Source of the DNA: Nakamurella sp. PAMC28650
Lineage (GTDB): Bacteria; Actinomycetota; Actinomycetes; Mycobacteriales; Nakamurellaceae
Reading direction: 5' to 3'
DNA length: 64,000 bases
NCBI RefSeq assembly: GCF_014303395.1
Contig: NZ_CP060298.1
Location: forward strand, 682,001 to 746,000
This document shows, piece after piece, positions 44,609 through 53,885 of the stretch. The notes under the pieces are model-generated. The model had not been told where the DNA came from. It saw only the letters and a list, made by a program, of their open reading frames with translations, and made no database searches. Positions within the stretch are counted from its first letter, which is position 1; each line of letters begins with the position of its first letter. The position numbers and the translations under genes are program-made.

Positions 44609-45529
44609 TCAGGGAATCAGAACGATCTTCCCACGGGTGTGGCGCTTCTCGAGTTCGGTGTAGGCCAGCCGGACGTCCTCGAGCGGGAAGGTGGCGGCGA
44701 TCGGGAGGTCGATCCGGCCGGTGGCGACGTATCCGGCCATCTCGGCCAGAACCTCCGTGGTGGTGGCGTCGCCACTGCCCTCCGCCTTCGTCCCGTACTT
44801 CTGGGCCGCCTCGAAGGAGATGATCGTCTCGATGCGGTCGCGAGCCACCCCGAGCTCGACGGCCAGGTCGAGGTACTCCGGCCCGAAAAGATCGACGAAA
44901 GCATCGATCCCGCTCGGTGCGGCCGCCCGGAGCCGGTCGGCAAGGCCGTCGCCGTAGGCCACCGGGAGCACTCCGTGCGACTTCAACCAGGAGTGGTGGG
45001 ACTCCGAGGCGATCCCCAGGACCCGCGCGCCCTTCAACCGCAGCAATTGCACGACGACCACCCCGACACCGCCCGCGGCGGCCGGGACCACCACGGTCTC
45101 ACCAGGCTTGGCGTCGATGGCGCGCACGGCGGCGAACGCGGTGACCCCGACGACGTAGAGGGACCCTGCGGCCGACCAGGAGAGCTCGGCCGGCTTCGGG
45201 ATCAACTGGGCCGCCGGGACGGCCACGTACTCCGCCTGGCTCGAACGGCGCCACGACCAACCCAGGACCTCGTCACCGACAGCGAAATGACCGACACCGT
45301 CGCCGATCTCGCTGATCACGCCGGCGAGGTCACTGCCCTGCCCGGACGGGAAGGTGGCTGGGACCACAGCGTCGAAAAAACCTTGCCGGATGGTCGCCTC
45401 GCCCGGATTGATGCCGGCCGCCTTCACCTGCACGATCACTTCACCGGGAGCCGCCGTGGGTTTCTCCACCTCGACCACCTGCAGCACATCGATCCCGCCG
45501 TACTGGTCGAACCGCACTGCTTTCGTCAT
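44609..45529 (-). CDS. NADPH:quinone oxidoreductase-like zinc-free MDR protein
   Basis: The 306-residue medium-chain reductase has QGSDLAGVISEIGDGVGHFAVGDEVLGW and the Rossmann block VVVPAAAGGVGVVVVQLLRLKGARVLG, but no zinc ligands. This is the quinone-oxidoreductase branch, which reduces enones or quinones with NADPH. The ATG at 45529 is preferred over an upstream GTG because AAGGAG is 9 nt before it. Alone on the minus strand, it follows the acyl-CoA ligase gene by 83 bp. Confidence 0.88.
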   Translation of the reverse strand: MTKAVRFDQYGGIDVLQVVEVEKPTAAPGEVIVQVKAAGINPGEATIRQGFFDAVVPATFPSGQGSDLAGVISEIGDGVGHFAVGDEVLGWSWRRSSQAEYVAVPAAQLIPKPAELSWSAAGSLYVVGVTAFAAVRAIDAKPGETVVVPAAAGGVGVVVVQLLRLKGARVLGIASESHHSWLKSHGVLPVAYGDGLADRLRAAAPSGIDAFVDLFGPEYLDLAVELGVARDRIETIISFEAAQKYGTKAEGSGDATTTEVLAEMAGYVATGRIDLPIAATFPLEDVRLAYTELEKRHTRGKIVLIP

Positions 45530-45612
45530 GGCCGGCACTCCTTCAGGTCGTCGAGGTGAAAACGTCTCCCTGGAGGTCCAGCAGCGCGCACCGGCCCGGA
45601 TATTCCCGGCGA

Positions 45613-47142
45613 TCAGCGCCAGTACGGCTCGCGGAGCTTGAACTTCTGCAGTTTCCCGGTCGCCGTCCGAGGAAGTTCAGCCACGAACTCCACCTTCTTG
45701 GGGCACTTGAACCCGGCCAGCGAGATCCGGCAGTGCGCGATCAGGTCACGTTCGGTCAGGGCCGAGGATTCGTCACGGACCACCAGCGCGGTGACCAGCT
45801 CACCCCACTTCTCGTCCGGGATGCCGATGACGGCCACCTCCCGCACCTCGGGGTGGGACATCACCGCGTCCTCGACCTCGATCGAGCTGACGTTCTCGCC
45901 ACCGGTGATGATCACGTCCTTCTTGCGGTCCGAGATCGTCAGGTAGCCGTCGACGAAAGTGCCGCCATCTCCGGTATGGAACCAGTTGTCCCGCTGGGCA
46001 TCTGCCGTCGCATCCGGGTTCTGCCAGTAGGCGTCCAGGTTGTGGTTCGACTGTGCCAGGATCTCGCCGTCCTCGGAGATGTCGATCCGCACGCCGAGCG
46101 CCGGGGCGCCGGCGCGGCCGAGCAACCGGGCCTGATCGGTGGCCGGCAGGACCTCCCACTCGGACCGCATCCGGTTGACCGTCAGCAACGGCGACGTCTC
46201 GGTCAGCCCGTAGATCTGGATGAACTCCCAATTCAGATCCGCGCGTACTCGTTCGATGGTGCGGGTGGGCGGGGCGGCCCCTGCGCAGATCACCCGCACC
46301 GTTCCCCGCCCGGGGATGTCGCCCTCCCACGTCGGCAGGGCGTCGAGCACGGCGTTCAGCACGGCCGGGGCGGCGCACATCACCGTCACCCCGTATTCGG
46401 CCACCCGACGCAGGATCTCGGCGCCGTCGATCTTGCGGATCACCACCTGCTTGATACCCAGGCCGGTGGTGCCGAACGGCATGCCCCAGCCGTTGGCGTG
46501 GAACATCGGCAGCGTGTGCAGGTAGACGTCCCGGTCGGTCAACCCGGCGTGCAGGGCGAAGACCGTGGCGTTGAGCCACGTCGCCCGATGGGTCTGCTGC
46601 ACGCCCTTGGGGCGCGCGGTGGTGCCGGAGGTGTAGTTGATGGTGGCGGTGGCCGCCTCGTCGGGCACCCACGGCCCGGGGGCGGCATCGCTGCCCGGGA
46701 CGCCGAAGATCTCCGCGTCGTCCTCGCCGAGCACGCGGACGACGCGGGCCCGGATCGGATCGTCCTCGGACAGCAGACCGGCCTTCAGCTCCGGGTCGAC
46801 GAGAAGGACGTCCGCTCCGGAATGTCCCACGATGTAACGGACTTCGGGCGCCGCCAGTCGGAAGTTGATCGGCACGAAGACCCGGCCGTACCCCGCGACG
46901 CCGTAGAACGACGTCAGCAGGCGTGAGCTGTTGTGGCTGACCATCGCGATCCGACTGCCTGGTTCCAGGGCGAGCGAGTCGAACCAGGCGGCCTGATGAC
47001 GAGCACGCCTGGCCATTTCGCCGTAGGTGATGGCGCCCCAGGAGGTGGCCGGCTGGTCCGGCTCGTCCACCAACCCGACCCGGTCCGGGTAGACCGTGTC
47101 TGCGCGTTCGATGAAGTCACGAATGATCAAGGGGTAGAACAC
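45613..47142 (-). CDS. Acyl-CoA synthetase (AMP-forming)
   Basis: The 509-residue enzyme is read from GTG 47142, with GGGAGG 8 nt upstream. Signature blocks are the P-loop YTSGTTARPKG (residues 170-180), GLTETSPL, WFHTGDGGTFVDGYLTISDRKKDVIITGGENVSSIEVE, and the C-terminal catalytic Lys in TATGKLQKFKLR (about 497). It activates a fatty or other carboxylic acid with ATP to the AMP ester and then CoA. The substrate is not evident. Other beta-oxidation genes are not adjacent. Confidence 0.9.
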   Translation of the reverse strand: MFYPLIIRDFIERADTVYPDRVGLVDEPDQPATSWGAITYGEMARRARHQAAWFDSLALEPGSRIAMVSHNSSRLLTSFYGVAGYGRVFVPINFRLAAPEVRYIVGHSGADVLLVDPELKAGLLSEDDPIRARVVRVLGEDDAEIFGVPGSDAAPGPWVPDEAATATINYTSGTTARPKGVQQTHRATWLNATVFALHAGLTDRDVYLHTLPMFHANGWGMPFGTTGLGIKQVVIRKIDGAEILRRVAEYGVTVMCAAPAVLNAVLDALPTWEGDIPGRGTVRVICAGAAPPTRTIERVRADLNWEFIQIYGLTETSPLLTVNRMRSEWEVLPATDQARLLGRAGAPALGVRIDISEDGEILAQSNHNLDAYWQNPDATADAQRDNWFHTGDGGTFVDGYLTISDRKKDVIITGGENVSSIEVEDAVMSHPEVREVAVIGIPDEKWGELVTALVVRDESSALTERDLIAHCRISLAGFKCPKKVEFVAELPRTATGKLQKFKLREPYWR

Positions 47143-47252
47143 GAATGGCCTCCCGGCGGCGCTGCGGGCGAAGCTGTTGGACCATTATCGTATCCCCCGG
47201 TCGGATCGCCGCCGGGCCCGCAGTGGGTGTGCGGGCCAGGTGCAGCACGACC

Positions 47253-47984
47253 TCACCGTGAGCCGGCGGCCGTGCGGGCGACGAGGTCCTTCGCGATGTC
47301 CGCCAGCCGAACGTTGCGGGTCTGGGAGATCCCACGCAGCAGGGCGAAGGCGTCGGCGGCCGTGCAGTGCTCGGTGGCCATCACGATGCCCATCGCCTGG
47401 TCGATCACGGACCGGCTGCTCATCGTCGTCTGCAGTTGCTCCGCCAGCGTCACATCGCCGTAGTTGCGCAGCGTCGCCGTGATCGCCACGCAGGTGAGGG
47501 TGACGATCTGGGCGATCAACTCCACCCGATCCAGATCCTCGAAGGCGCCCACCTGCGCGGCGTAGAGGTTCAGGACGCCGAGCGCCTCGCCGCGGATGAT
47601 CAGGGGCGACGAATACACGGCCGAGACGCCGTGCGCCATGGCCTGCCGGGGATATCCGTGCCACCGCGACTCCCGGGACATGTCGGGCGCCATGACGATC
47701 CGGGCGGTGTAGAGGGCCTCCAGGCATGGACCCTCGTCGATCTCGTACTGCTGCTCGTCCAGGAGCGCTCCCAGCGGGTCGGCAGACGCGACGGTGATCA
47801 CCCGCCCGCCGTTGGCCATGGTGATGCCTCAGGTCAGGACGCCGTGCACGCTGCGAACGGACAGCTCGGCGATCCGTTGCATCAGGTCCTGGAACGAATC
47901 GGTGGCCAGCAGCAGCTCGGCCAGTTCCTGCAGCGCGAAGGCCAGGGGCGGGCCGGAACCCACGGGCAGGGCGGGCTCGGACAT
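47253..47984 (-). pseudogene. GAF-ANTAR regulator interrupted by an in-frame TGA
   Basis: From ATG 47984, with GGAAGGA 6 nt upstream, the frame reads PPLAFALQELAELLLATDSF and AELSVRSVHGVLT. It then meets TGA at 47829-47831 and continues in the same frame with GITMANGGRVITVASADPLGALLD. Close relatives normally have LSCGITL here, so the TGA stands where Cys (TGC/TGT) is expected. The rest of the GAF domain (DEQQYEIDEGPCLEAL) and the C-terminal ANTAR domain (SRSVIDQAMGIVMATEHCTAADAFALLRGIS) are intact. ANTAR proteins bind nascent RNA hairpins to prevent termination. Re-initiation at the ATG four codons after the TGA would give a truncated GAF. Confidence 0.82.
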
Positions 47985-48275
47985 GCGCGTCCTTCCGGGG
48001 CAGCCCTGACGGGACACCGATCGGCACACGCCAAGAACGGTGTCCGGGTTCTCCCGGCCCTCGAAGACATCCTCAGTGTCGTCATGCTGTCACACCACGC
48101 GCAGGGGCTGTCACCCAGATCCGCTGTGCCGTCACCAAGGCGGGGCGCGCACCGGCCGACCTCCTGAGCGGGCTATCCTTCGGCCAGGGTTCGGAAAAGA
48201 CGCCCCCCACCATCGCGACGTACCCGCAGCCGGGGTGGTGAGGCCTGACCGTCACTTTTCCCTGGAGCCGCATCG

Positions 48276-48839
48276 GTGTCGAAACAGTCTTCGCCCGCGG
48301 CTTCGCGGCCCGATTCGATCCCCGGGTCGTCCGCCGGGGGCCCGCGACAATGGTTGCCCGGCCGCGCTGATGTCGTGCTCCTGCACGCAGCGCTCTACCG
48401 ACTCCGGTCGAGTCCCGATCCGAAGGTGGTCTTCACCGGTGCGGCCGACCTGATGATCCCGCTGTTGTGCGACGAGGCCTCGGTGGAGGTCTACCTCGGA
48501 GACCGGCTGGCGCGTTGGCAGGACAATCCGCCGGCGACCGACGGTATCCCCGCACCCCGCGCATCCGGGGGGCGTGACGGTCATCCGGCCGCCATGTCCG
48601 TGACCGTCCACACGAGCAGCCTTCCTGCCGAGCCCGACGGCTGGACCGGCGGCCTTGACTACGTCGCGGCGCTGACCTGCCGCTGGTACAGCGGGGAGGA
48701 ACCCACCGCATCCGCGGTGGCGCTGATCAAGATCGTCGCGCGCTACGCGGCAGCCATGGTGCACCAGGGACAGCAGGCCGAGTTGATCCAGGCCCAGGAC
48801 CTTCGGATCCAGCGGCTGGAACGAGACCGTCAGGCGTGA
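48276..48839 (+). CDS. Hypothetical regulator-like protein (possible GAF remnant)
   Basis: The 187-residue protein is read from GTG 48276, with GGAG 8 nt upstream. The N-terminal 30 residues are disordered and Pro/Ser-rich. The rest (VVLLHAALYRLRSSPDPKVVFTGAADLMIPLLCDEASVEVYLGD ... ALIKIVARYAAAMVHQGQQAELIQAQDLRIQRLERD) looks like a GAF-type domain followed by a short coiled helix. No ANTAR or output domain is present. It lies divergent from the disrupted GAF-ANTAR gene and may belong to the same regulatory group. The function is not known. Confidence 0.6.
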   Translation: MSKQSSPAASRPDSIPGSSAGGPRQWLPGRADVVLLHAALYRLRSSPDPKVVFTGAADLMIPLLCDEASVEVYLGDRLARWQDNPPATDGIPAPRASGGRDGHPAAMSVTVHTSSLPAEPDGWTGGLDYVAALTCRWYSGEEPTASAVALIKIVARYAAAMVHQGQQAELIQAQDLRIQRLERDRQA

Positions 48840-49060
48840 TTCGAGCTGTCCGGCTCGACCCGGTCCAAGGTGTCATCGCGCGGAATCCTCGTCAGGACAG
48901 GTGATTCCGGGCCGCGGCAGCAGGCGGAACCGGGCACGGGGGCACGACCGGGACGCTGCCCGTCGACCCGGCGCCAGGTTAGCAAATGCCCCGGAACGGG
49001 TACTGGGCGAAGCATGCGAGAAGGAAGCCGGGGCGATCACCACCCCGCCCGGCGGCACTG

Positions 49061-49774
49061 ATGCCCACGACCTCGGGGTCCGGCCATCGGGGAACGCTGT
49101 CCAAGGCTCTGATCGTCAGCCGTGCAGTGGATCTCGCCCGTGAGGAGGGTCTGACCGCGGTCACCATGCGCCGGATCGCAGGTGATCTCGGCGTGGAGGC
49201 GATGTCGCTCTACCACTACATCCCTACGAAGGCCACGCTCCTGGTGCTGATGGCCGACTGGTCGCTGTCCCGGGTTCCTTCGCCGGATCCGGATCTCCCG
49301 TGGTCCGGCCGTCTGGTCGAGTTGCTGGTCCACACCTATCTGGCCGGCGTGGAGAATCCTCTGCTGTTCGAGGTGATCGCCTGCGAACCCCATGCCGAGC
49401 AACAGGTACCGCCGGCAGATGCCGACACGGGCGCGGCCTCGGCGGCCTTCGTGGAGACGGTACTGGCCCTGCTGGAGGAGTCCGGTCTCCCCGTGGGCCA
49501 GCAGGTCGACGCCTACCGCGGTCTCATCGGGATCCTGATCGGCTTCATCGTCATGCGGGCCGGCGGTTTCCTGACATCGGCGGCGCAGTCCAGCCGCCGC
49601 AGGGCCCCCCAGGGCGCGGTCCCGGAAGTGGCGACGCCCTCCCTCAGGCTCGCGCGGATGGGGCGGTTGCTGAATCAGGCCGATCCGGTGGCCGCCCTGC
49701 GGACGAACCTGGGCTGGTTTCTCGAGGGTCTCGTGGGAACCGGTCCGGCCCAGATCTCAGGCGACACCGGCTGA
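49061..49774 (+). CDS. TetR-family regulator (TetR_C-type)
   Basis: The 237-residue protein has a helix-turn-helix at about residues 34-53 (AVTMRRIAGDLGVEAMSLYHY) preceded by ALIVSRAVDLAREEG. The YHYIPTKATLL block is typical of the TetR_C ligand domain family. The C-terminal domain (FVETVLALLEESGLPVGQQVDAYRGLIGILIGFIVMRAGG) is full length. Its 3' end overlaps the PAS-ANTAR gene by 18 bp tail to tail. The target is unknown; the neighbouring regulators and the formate/nitrite channel are candidates. Confidence 0.83.
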   Translation: MPTTSGSGHRGTLSKALIVSRAVDLAREEGLTAVTMRRIAGDLGVEAMSLYHYIPTKATLLVLMADWSLSRVPSPDPDLPWSGRLVELLVHTYLAGVENPLLFEVIACEPHAEQQVPPADADTGAASAAFVETVLALLEESGLPVGQQVDAYRGLIGILIGFIVMRAGGFLTSAAQSSRRRAPQGAVPEVATPSLRLARMGRLLNQADPVAALRTNLGWFLEGLVGTGPAQISGDTG

Positions 49775-50499
49775 AGCGTTGTGCAGCGCGACGTGTCGTG
49801 CTGCCACCTCGCGCAGTTTGACATTGGTGTGCTGCGACTCCCGCCTGAGCATCAGGTAGGCCTCGTCTGCGGTCACCCTTGCCTTGGCCATCAGGACGCC
49901 CTTGGCCTGTTCGATCACCGTCCTGGCGTGCACCACGGCGGCCAGTTCCTCGGCCTGGCCGATGATCTCGGCGGTACCCCGACCGTCGTCATCGACATCG
50001 GCCAGGTATCGGATGAAGGTCTCCAACCGCTCATCGGTGAACGGGGCAGCGCCGTCCAGGGTCGCTGCCAGCCCACCGAACGTGGCAGCCAGCAGACCGC
50101 GCGCCCCGGTCACGTCCTTCACCGTCATCGACAGGTGCTCGACGCTGCCGTCCGCAGACTTCATCGGTGAGGTGGTGATGCTCCAGAACCGTCTCTGCAG
50201 CTTCGATCCCGATCCGGTCGCCACGTCGTAGCGGTGGACCCGGGCCACGTCGGAACGTTGCGTGGAGATGACGCCGGCGACAAACGCTCGGAGGCGGGTG
50301 CGCCCGTCCGTGTCGTGCCCGGGCGCAGGGTCGGGAAAGACCTCGTCGAAGAGCTGGTGGTCGAGAAGGTCCTCCCGGGATACCCCGGTCGCCTCCAGGA
50401 ACAGGTCGTTCGCAGCCCGTACCGTCAGATCCGGGGTTAGGAGAGGCAGGGATCGGGCAGGGACTGCAACAACAGTTCTACATCGGGCTGGTGCGTCAC
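49757..50499 (-). pseudogene. PAS-ANTAR regulator, frameshifted near the start
   Basis: The true start is GTG 50499, which has GGGAG 8 nt upstream and reads THQPDVELLLQSLPDPCLS before a stop. Adding one C near 50443 gives LTPDLTVRAANDLFLEATG in the frame that carries the rest of the gene. The product would be about 247 residues: a PAS domain (residues 10-130), a middle segment, then an ANTAR domain (VIEQAKGVLMAKARVTADEAYLMLRRESQHTNVKLREVA). ANTAR domains act as RNA-binding antiterminators. As read, the gene cannot start from its own ribosome site. Confidence 0.8.
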
Positions 50500-50644
50500 A
50501 TCGTGTCTCCCGGAAGCCAGGAACCGACTCCCCACTTGTCTCGAGGGAGCACCGCCATTCAACCTTGGGGTGTAAGACGTGCGCAAGACTGCAAAACTGT
50601 GCAAACACCCGGCACGCGCTCCGGTCGGCTACCGGGCGGGGACG

Positions 50645-51481
50645 TCAGAGGACGTGCGAGCCGTCCTCGGCCTGCGGTACCGGGGCTTTGCGAACGTAGA
50701 GGTACCAGTAGGCTCCGGCGACGAAGAGCCCGGCTCCCACTGCGTTCCCGAGGAACGCGAAGATCAGGTTCTCGATCATGTTCACCCCGGTGACGCCGCC
50801 GGTGTGCAGGAACATGGCCGCCGGCAGGAAGAACATGTTGGCTACCACGTGGTCGAAACCCAGGGCGACGAAGGCGGTGATCGGGAAGACGATCGCCAGG
50901 ATCTTGCCGGCCACGTCGGTGGCGGCCAGCGCCAGCCAGACGCCCAGGCAGACCAGCCAGTTGCAGCCGACGGCCCTGATGAACTGCTCGAGGTGGGTCT
51001 CGCTGACGGCCTTGCCCATCGCCAGCACGCCGAGCCTGGCGTAGCCCTCGGTGGCCGTCGCGGAACCGACCTTCGCGAGCACCCCCGACTTGAACGCGAA
51101 GAAGTAGGCCACGAACACCGATCCGGCGAAGTTGCCGATCGTCACCCACAGCCAGTTCATCAACATCCTGCCCACCGAGACCTTGCCGGCGAACACGGCC
51201 AACGGGACCAGCGCCATGTTGCCGGTCAGCAGCTCGGCGCCGCCCACCACCACCAGGATCAGGCCAAGACTGAACGTGAGCCCGGTGACCAGGGTGATCA
51301 GGCCGCCCCACTGGTCAGCCTTCAATCCGGCCGAGACGATGACGGCCAGCAGTCCCCCGAACGCGATGTACGCACCGGCGAGGAACCCACCCACCAAGGC
51401 CTTTCCTGGCCCGAGACCGGCCTTGGTGATACCGGACGCGACTCCGGCCTCTGCGGTTTCCTGCGGCGTGTGGTAGGACAT
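50645..51481 (-). CDS. Formate/nitrite transporter (FNT) family channel
   Basis: The 278-residue membrane protein is read from ATG 51481, with GGAGGAAG 6 nt upstream. Six helices are visible, with the FNT signature blocks GGAELLTGN, NWLWVTIGNFAGS, CNWLVCLGVWLA, and GFDHVVANMFFLP carrying the central His of the pore. Such channels pass formate, nitrite or hydrosulfide with protons. It stands alone on the minus strand, close to the two ANTAR regulator genes; ANTAR proteins often control nitrite/nitrate genes, so a link is plausible but inferred. Confidence 0.9.
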   Translation of the reverse strand: MSYHTPQETAEAGVASGITKAGLGPGKALVGGFLAGAYIAFGGLLAVIVSAGLKADQWGGLITLVTGLTFSLGLILVVVGGAELLTGNMALVPLAVFAGKVSVGRMLMNWLWVTIGNFAGSVFVAYFFAFKSGVLAKVGSATATEGYARLGVLAMGKAVSETHLEQFIRAVGCNWLVCLGVWLALAATDVAGKILAIVFPITAFVALGFDHVVANMFFLPAAMFLHTGGVTGVNMIENLIFAFLGNAVGAGLFVAGAYWYLYVRKAPVPQAEDGSHVL

Positions 51482-51678
51482 CGGCTTCCTCCGGGCGAAC
51501 GGCGACAACGACTCTGGGCCGCACACCCGATCAGCGGTCAGTACTGATCGGGTCTGCGCGCCCAGATATTTGCCATCCGCATCCGGTTTGAAACCTTCAG
51601 CACGGCGAAACGATGCCTTTGCACCGGTAGCGCGCTCCCCGGATCCGTGCCCCCCGGGGGTCCGTCCATCGGACAGGT

Positions 51679-52290
51679 CTATCCGAGCTGTGCGACTGCG
51701 GCCTGCGCCGCCGCGCGAACGGCCGGCGCGAGAACCTCGGCGATCAGCGCGTAGCCGGCGCTGGACGGATGGAACCGGTCGGCGCTGAACATGTTCGTGT
51801 CGCTCGCGAAAGCGGCGGCCGCGCCACCGTCGACGTCGGCCACCCTGGCCCCCTGCCCCTGGGCCGCGAGCACCTGGGCACTTCGCAGCAACTCGCTGCC
51901 GTTCTTCACCATGGCCTGCAGCTGGGGCGGGACCCAGGGCACGACGCTGAGGTCGGGTGCCGGCATCACCACCACCTGGGTTCCAGCTGCCCGCAGCGTG
52001 CGCACGGCGTCCCCCAACTGGCCGGCCGCCTGCGCCGTCGGGACGAAGTGGGTGAGATCGTTGGCGCCGATGACGATGAGGGCCAGCTTCGTACCCCAGG
52101 CGATCGCCTGCCGGACCTGACCGGCCAACGCATCGCTACGTGAGCGCGGCACCGCGAAGACGCGCAGCTCGGCGGCGATCCCGGCGGAGGCCAGATCGGC
52201 GACCAACCGCGGGCCGACAGTGTCCTGGGCCCGGGTCGCACCCTGGCCGTACGCGATGGAGTCGCCGAGAACGGCGAACTGAATTTTCAT
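51679..52290 (-). CDS. SGNH/GDSL-type hydrolase
   Basis: The 203-residue protein has the four SGNH blocks: GDSIAYGQG (nucleophile Ser near residue 11), an RSRSDA Gly-loop, GANDLT (Asn), and DRFHPSSAGYAL (Asp and His). It should be an esterase or lipase acting on an ester or acetyl group, and it has no signal peptide, so it is cytoplasmic unless exported otherwise. No strong ribosome site precedes the ATG. Its substrate is unknown. Confidence 0.85.
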   Translation of the reverse strand: MKIQFAVLGDSIAYGQGATRAQDTVGPRLVADLASAGIAAELRVFAVPRSRSDALAGQVRQAIAWGTKLALIVIGANDLTHFVPTAQAAGQLGDAVRTLRAAGTQVVVMPAPDLSVVPWVPPQLQAMVKNGSELLRSAQVLAAQGQGARVADVDGGAAAAFASDTNMFSADRFHPSSAGYALIAEVLAPAVRAAAQAAVAQLG

Positions 52291-52368
52291 GTCGACTGAT
52301 CAAACGTTCCGGCGGCACTTTCGTTCCCGGAACCGTTCGTCCCTGCACCGTCCTGGGTCGACGGCAGA

Positions 52369-52704
52369 TCAGTTCTCCTCGAATCTGTGCCAGTGATACC
52401 GGGGGTCACCCCCGGTGGCCTCGAAGAGTCGGTAGACCGAGCCCATGGTCTCGACGTCGAACGGGAGCCGGCCCGGCGCGGTCTCCTCGACCAGATCCCA
52501 GAGCCCATCGGCGCTGCCGCCGACGAAATTGACCCGCCGGCTCACCTTCGCAGACCCACGAGCACGGTAGACGTCGGCGGCCCGCTCGGGATACAACCTC
52601 GGCCAACCGGCCGGCCAGGAGCTGGCGGTGGTCACCTCGCCGGTGGGGCCGTTGCCTCGTGCGCCGCCGGTGCCGGCGACCGCTTCCTCGTGAACTTCTG
52701 CCAT
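52369..52704 (-). CDS. Small hypothetical protein
   Basis: The 111-residue protein is read from ATG 52704. It starts MAEVHEEAVAGTGGARGNGPTGEV, a disordered leader, then SWPAGWPRLYPERAADVYRARGSAKVSRRVNFVGGSADGLWDLVEE with several Trp and aromatic residues and an ending RYHWHRFEEN. I do not recognise the family. It looks like a small alpha/beta protein. A longer reading to 52884 adds a basic stretch that overlaps the promoter of the cyclodeaminase-like gene and is less likely. Confidence 0.6.
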   Translation of the reverse strand: MAEVHEEAVAGTGGARGNGPTGEVTTASSWPAGWPRLYPERAADVYRARGSAKVSRRVNFVGGSADGLWDLVEETAPGRLPFDVETMGSVYRLFEATGGDPRYHWHRFEEN

Positions 52705-52862
52705 GGAATCCACCGTTCTGATGGAAGAACCACTCCTGGGCGCAGGATCGTCCTGTCGCCTTTCAGGTGCGGCGGATTTTCGATCCACCATAGCCCTCTC
52801 TGGATGCGGGCGGCAGGGTCCGGGGACCTTGCCGTCCACCCCGACGGGCCGGAAGTAGGGTC

Positions 52863-53885
52863 GTGGACATGGCGGAACGTGCACTCTGGCTCAGGTTTCT
52901 CTCCGGAGGCGACGTCGACTCGCTGCAGATCACCCGTGCGTCGATCATCGAGGCGGTCGAGCACGTCGTCGCCGAGCACGGCCGCGGCCACACGGTCTTC
53001 GAGCCGCGCGTCCACCTGGTGCCGGACAACGGCGGCGCCGGACACTTCAACGTCCTGCGCGGCCACGTGTCGACCCTGGGCGAGCGCGGGATCAGCGGAA
53101 TCAAGGTGGTCGGCGACTTCGTCCCCAATCACCTGCAGGGGCTGCCGAGCGAGCTCGGTCTGATCACCCTCTACGACCCGACCAACGGGGTGCCGCTGGC
53201 GATCATGGACGCGACGCTGATCACCGAGGCCCGGACCGGAGCCATGACTGCGGTCGGCGCGAAGTACCTGGCCCGCAGCGACTCCCGGGTCCTCGGTCAC
53301 GTCGGGGCCCGCGGTACGGCGTTCTCGAACGTGACGATGCTCGACGAGCTGTTCGAGCTCGACGAGATCAGGGTGACCAGCAGGCGACCGGAGTCCAGGG
53401 CGGCGTTCGCGGAGCGGTTGCGTTCGGTGACCTCCACTCCGATCCGGGTGGTGGACACCGCAGACGAGGCCTTCGACGATGCGGACATCCTGATCGAGGC
53501 GTCCCGGCTGATCCATCCGGAACCGTTGCTGCACACCGGGATCGTCAAGCCGGGAGCGTTCGTGGTGCCCTACGGGACGATCAGCGCCGTCGAGCTGGAT
53601 CTGCTCGACGTGATGGACAAGGTGGTGGTGGACGACTGGCGGGAGGCGCAGGCGGGGCGTTTCGGTGCGCTGCGGGCCCACGTCGACTCCGGCCGCCTGT
53701 CCGAGTCGACCCTGCACGCCCAGTTCGGCGAGATCGTCGCCGGACTCAGGCCGGGCCGCGAGGGCCCGCAGGAGCGGATCCTGCTGTGGCACCGTGGGTT
53801 GTCGATCCTGGACGTCGCAGTCGCCCACATGATCCTGAGCCGCGCCGAGGCCGCGAACGTCGGCACCATGTTGCACTACCGGTGA
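52863..53885 (+). CDS. Ornithine cyclodeaminase/mu-crystallin-family protein
   Basis: The 340-residue protein matches the ornithine cyclodeaminase/mu-crystallin fold: GIKVVGDFVPNH with the catalytic Lys, LITEARTGAMTAVGAKYLARSDS, and a Rossmann part. The nucleotide-binding loop reads GHVGARGTAFSNV rather than the usual GxGxQA, so cofactor binding may differ. The family converts ornithine or other amino acids or reduces imines with NAD(P). The gene starts at GTG 52863 (ATG 52869 is an alternative) and its TGA overlaps the next gene's GTG by 4 bp. Confidence 0.83.
   Translation: MDMAERALWLRFLSGGDVDSLQITRASIIEAVEHVVAEHGRGHTVFEPRVHLVPDNGGAGHFNVLRGHVSTLGERGISGIKVVGDFVPNHLQGLPSELGLITLYDPTNGVPLAIMDATLITEARTGAMTAVGAKYLARSDSRVLGHVGARGTAFSNVTMLDELFELDEIRVTSRRPESRAAFAERLRSVTSTPIRVVDTADEAFDDADILIEASRLIHPEPLLHTGIVKPGAFVVPYGTISAVELDLLDVMDKVVVDDWREAQAGRFGALRAHVDSGRLSESTLHAQFGEIVAGLRPGREGPQERILLWHRGLSILDVAVAHMILSRAEAANVGTMLHYR

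Noticed and set aside
47797..47831. Selenocysteine insertion at the TGA of the GAF-ANTAR gene
   Set aside because: The hairpin after the TGA has only a small AAC loop, not the bacterial SECIS apical GU, and no selenocysteine gene is in the window. It is kept only as a remote possibility.
7670..50447. Programmed ribosomal frameshifting at the disrupted genes
   Set aside because: The needed shifts differ in sign and no canonical slippery heptamer with a downstream structure is seen.
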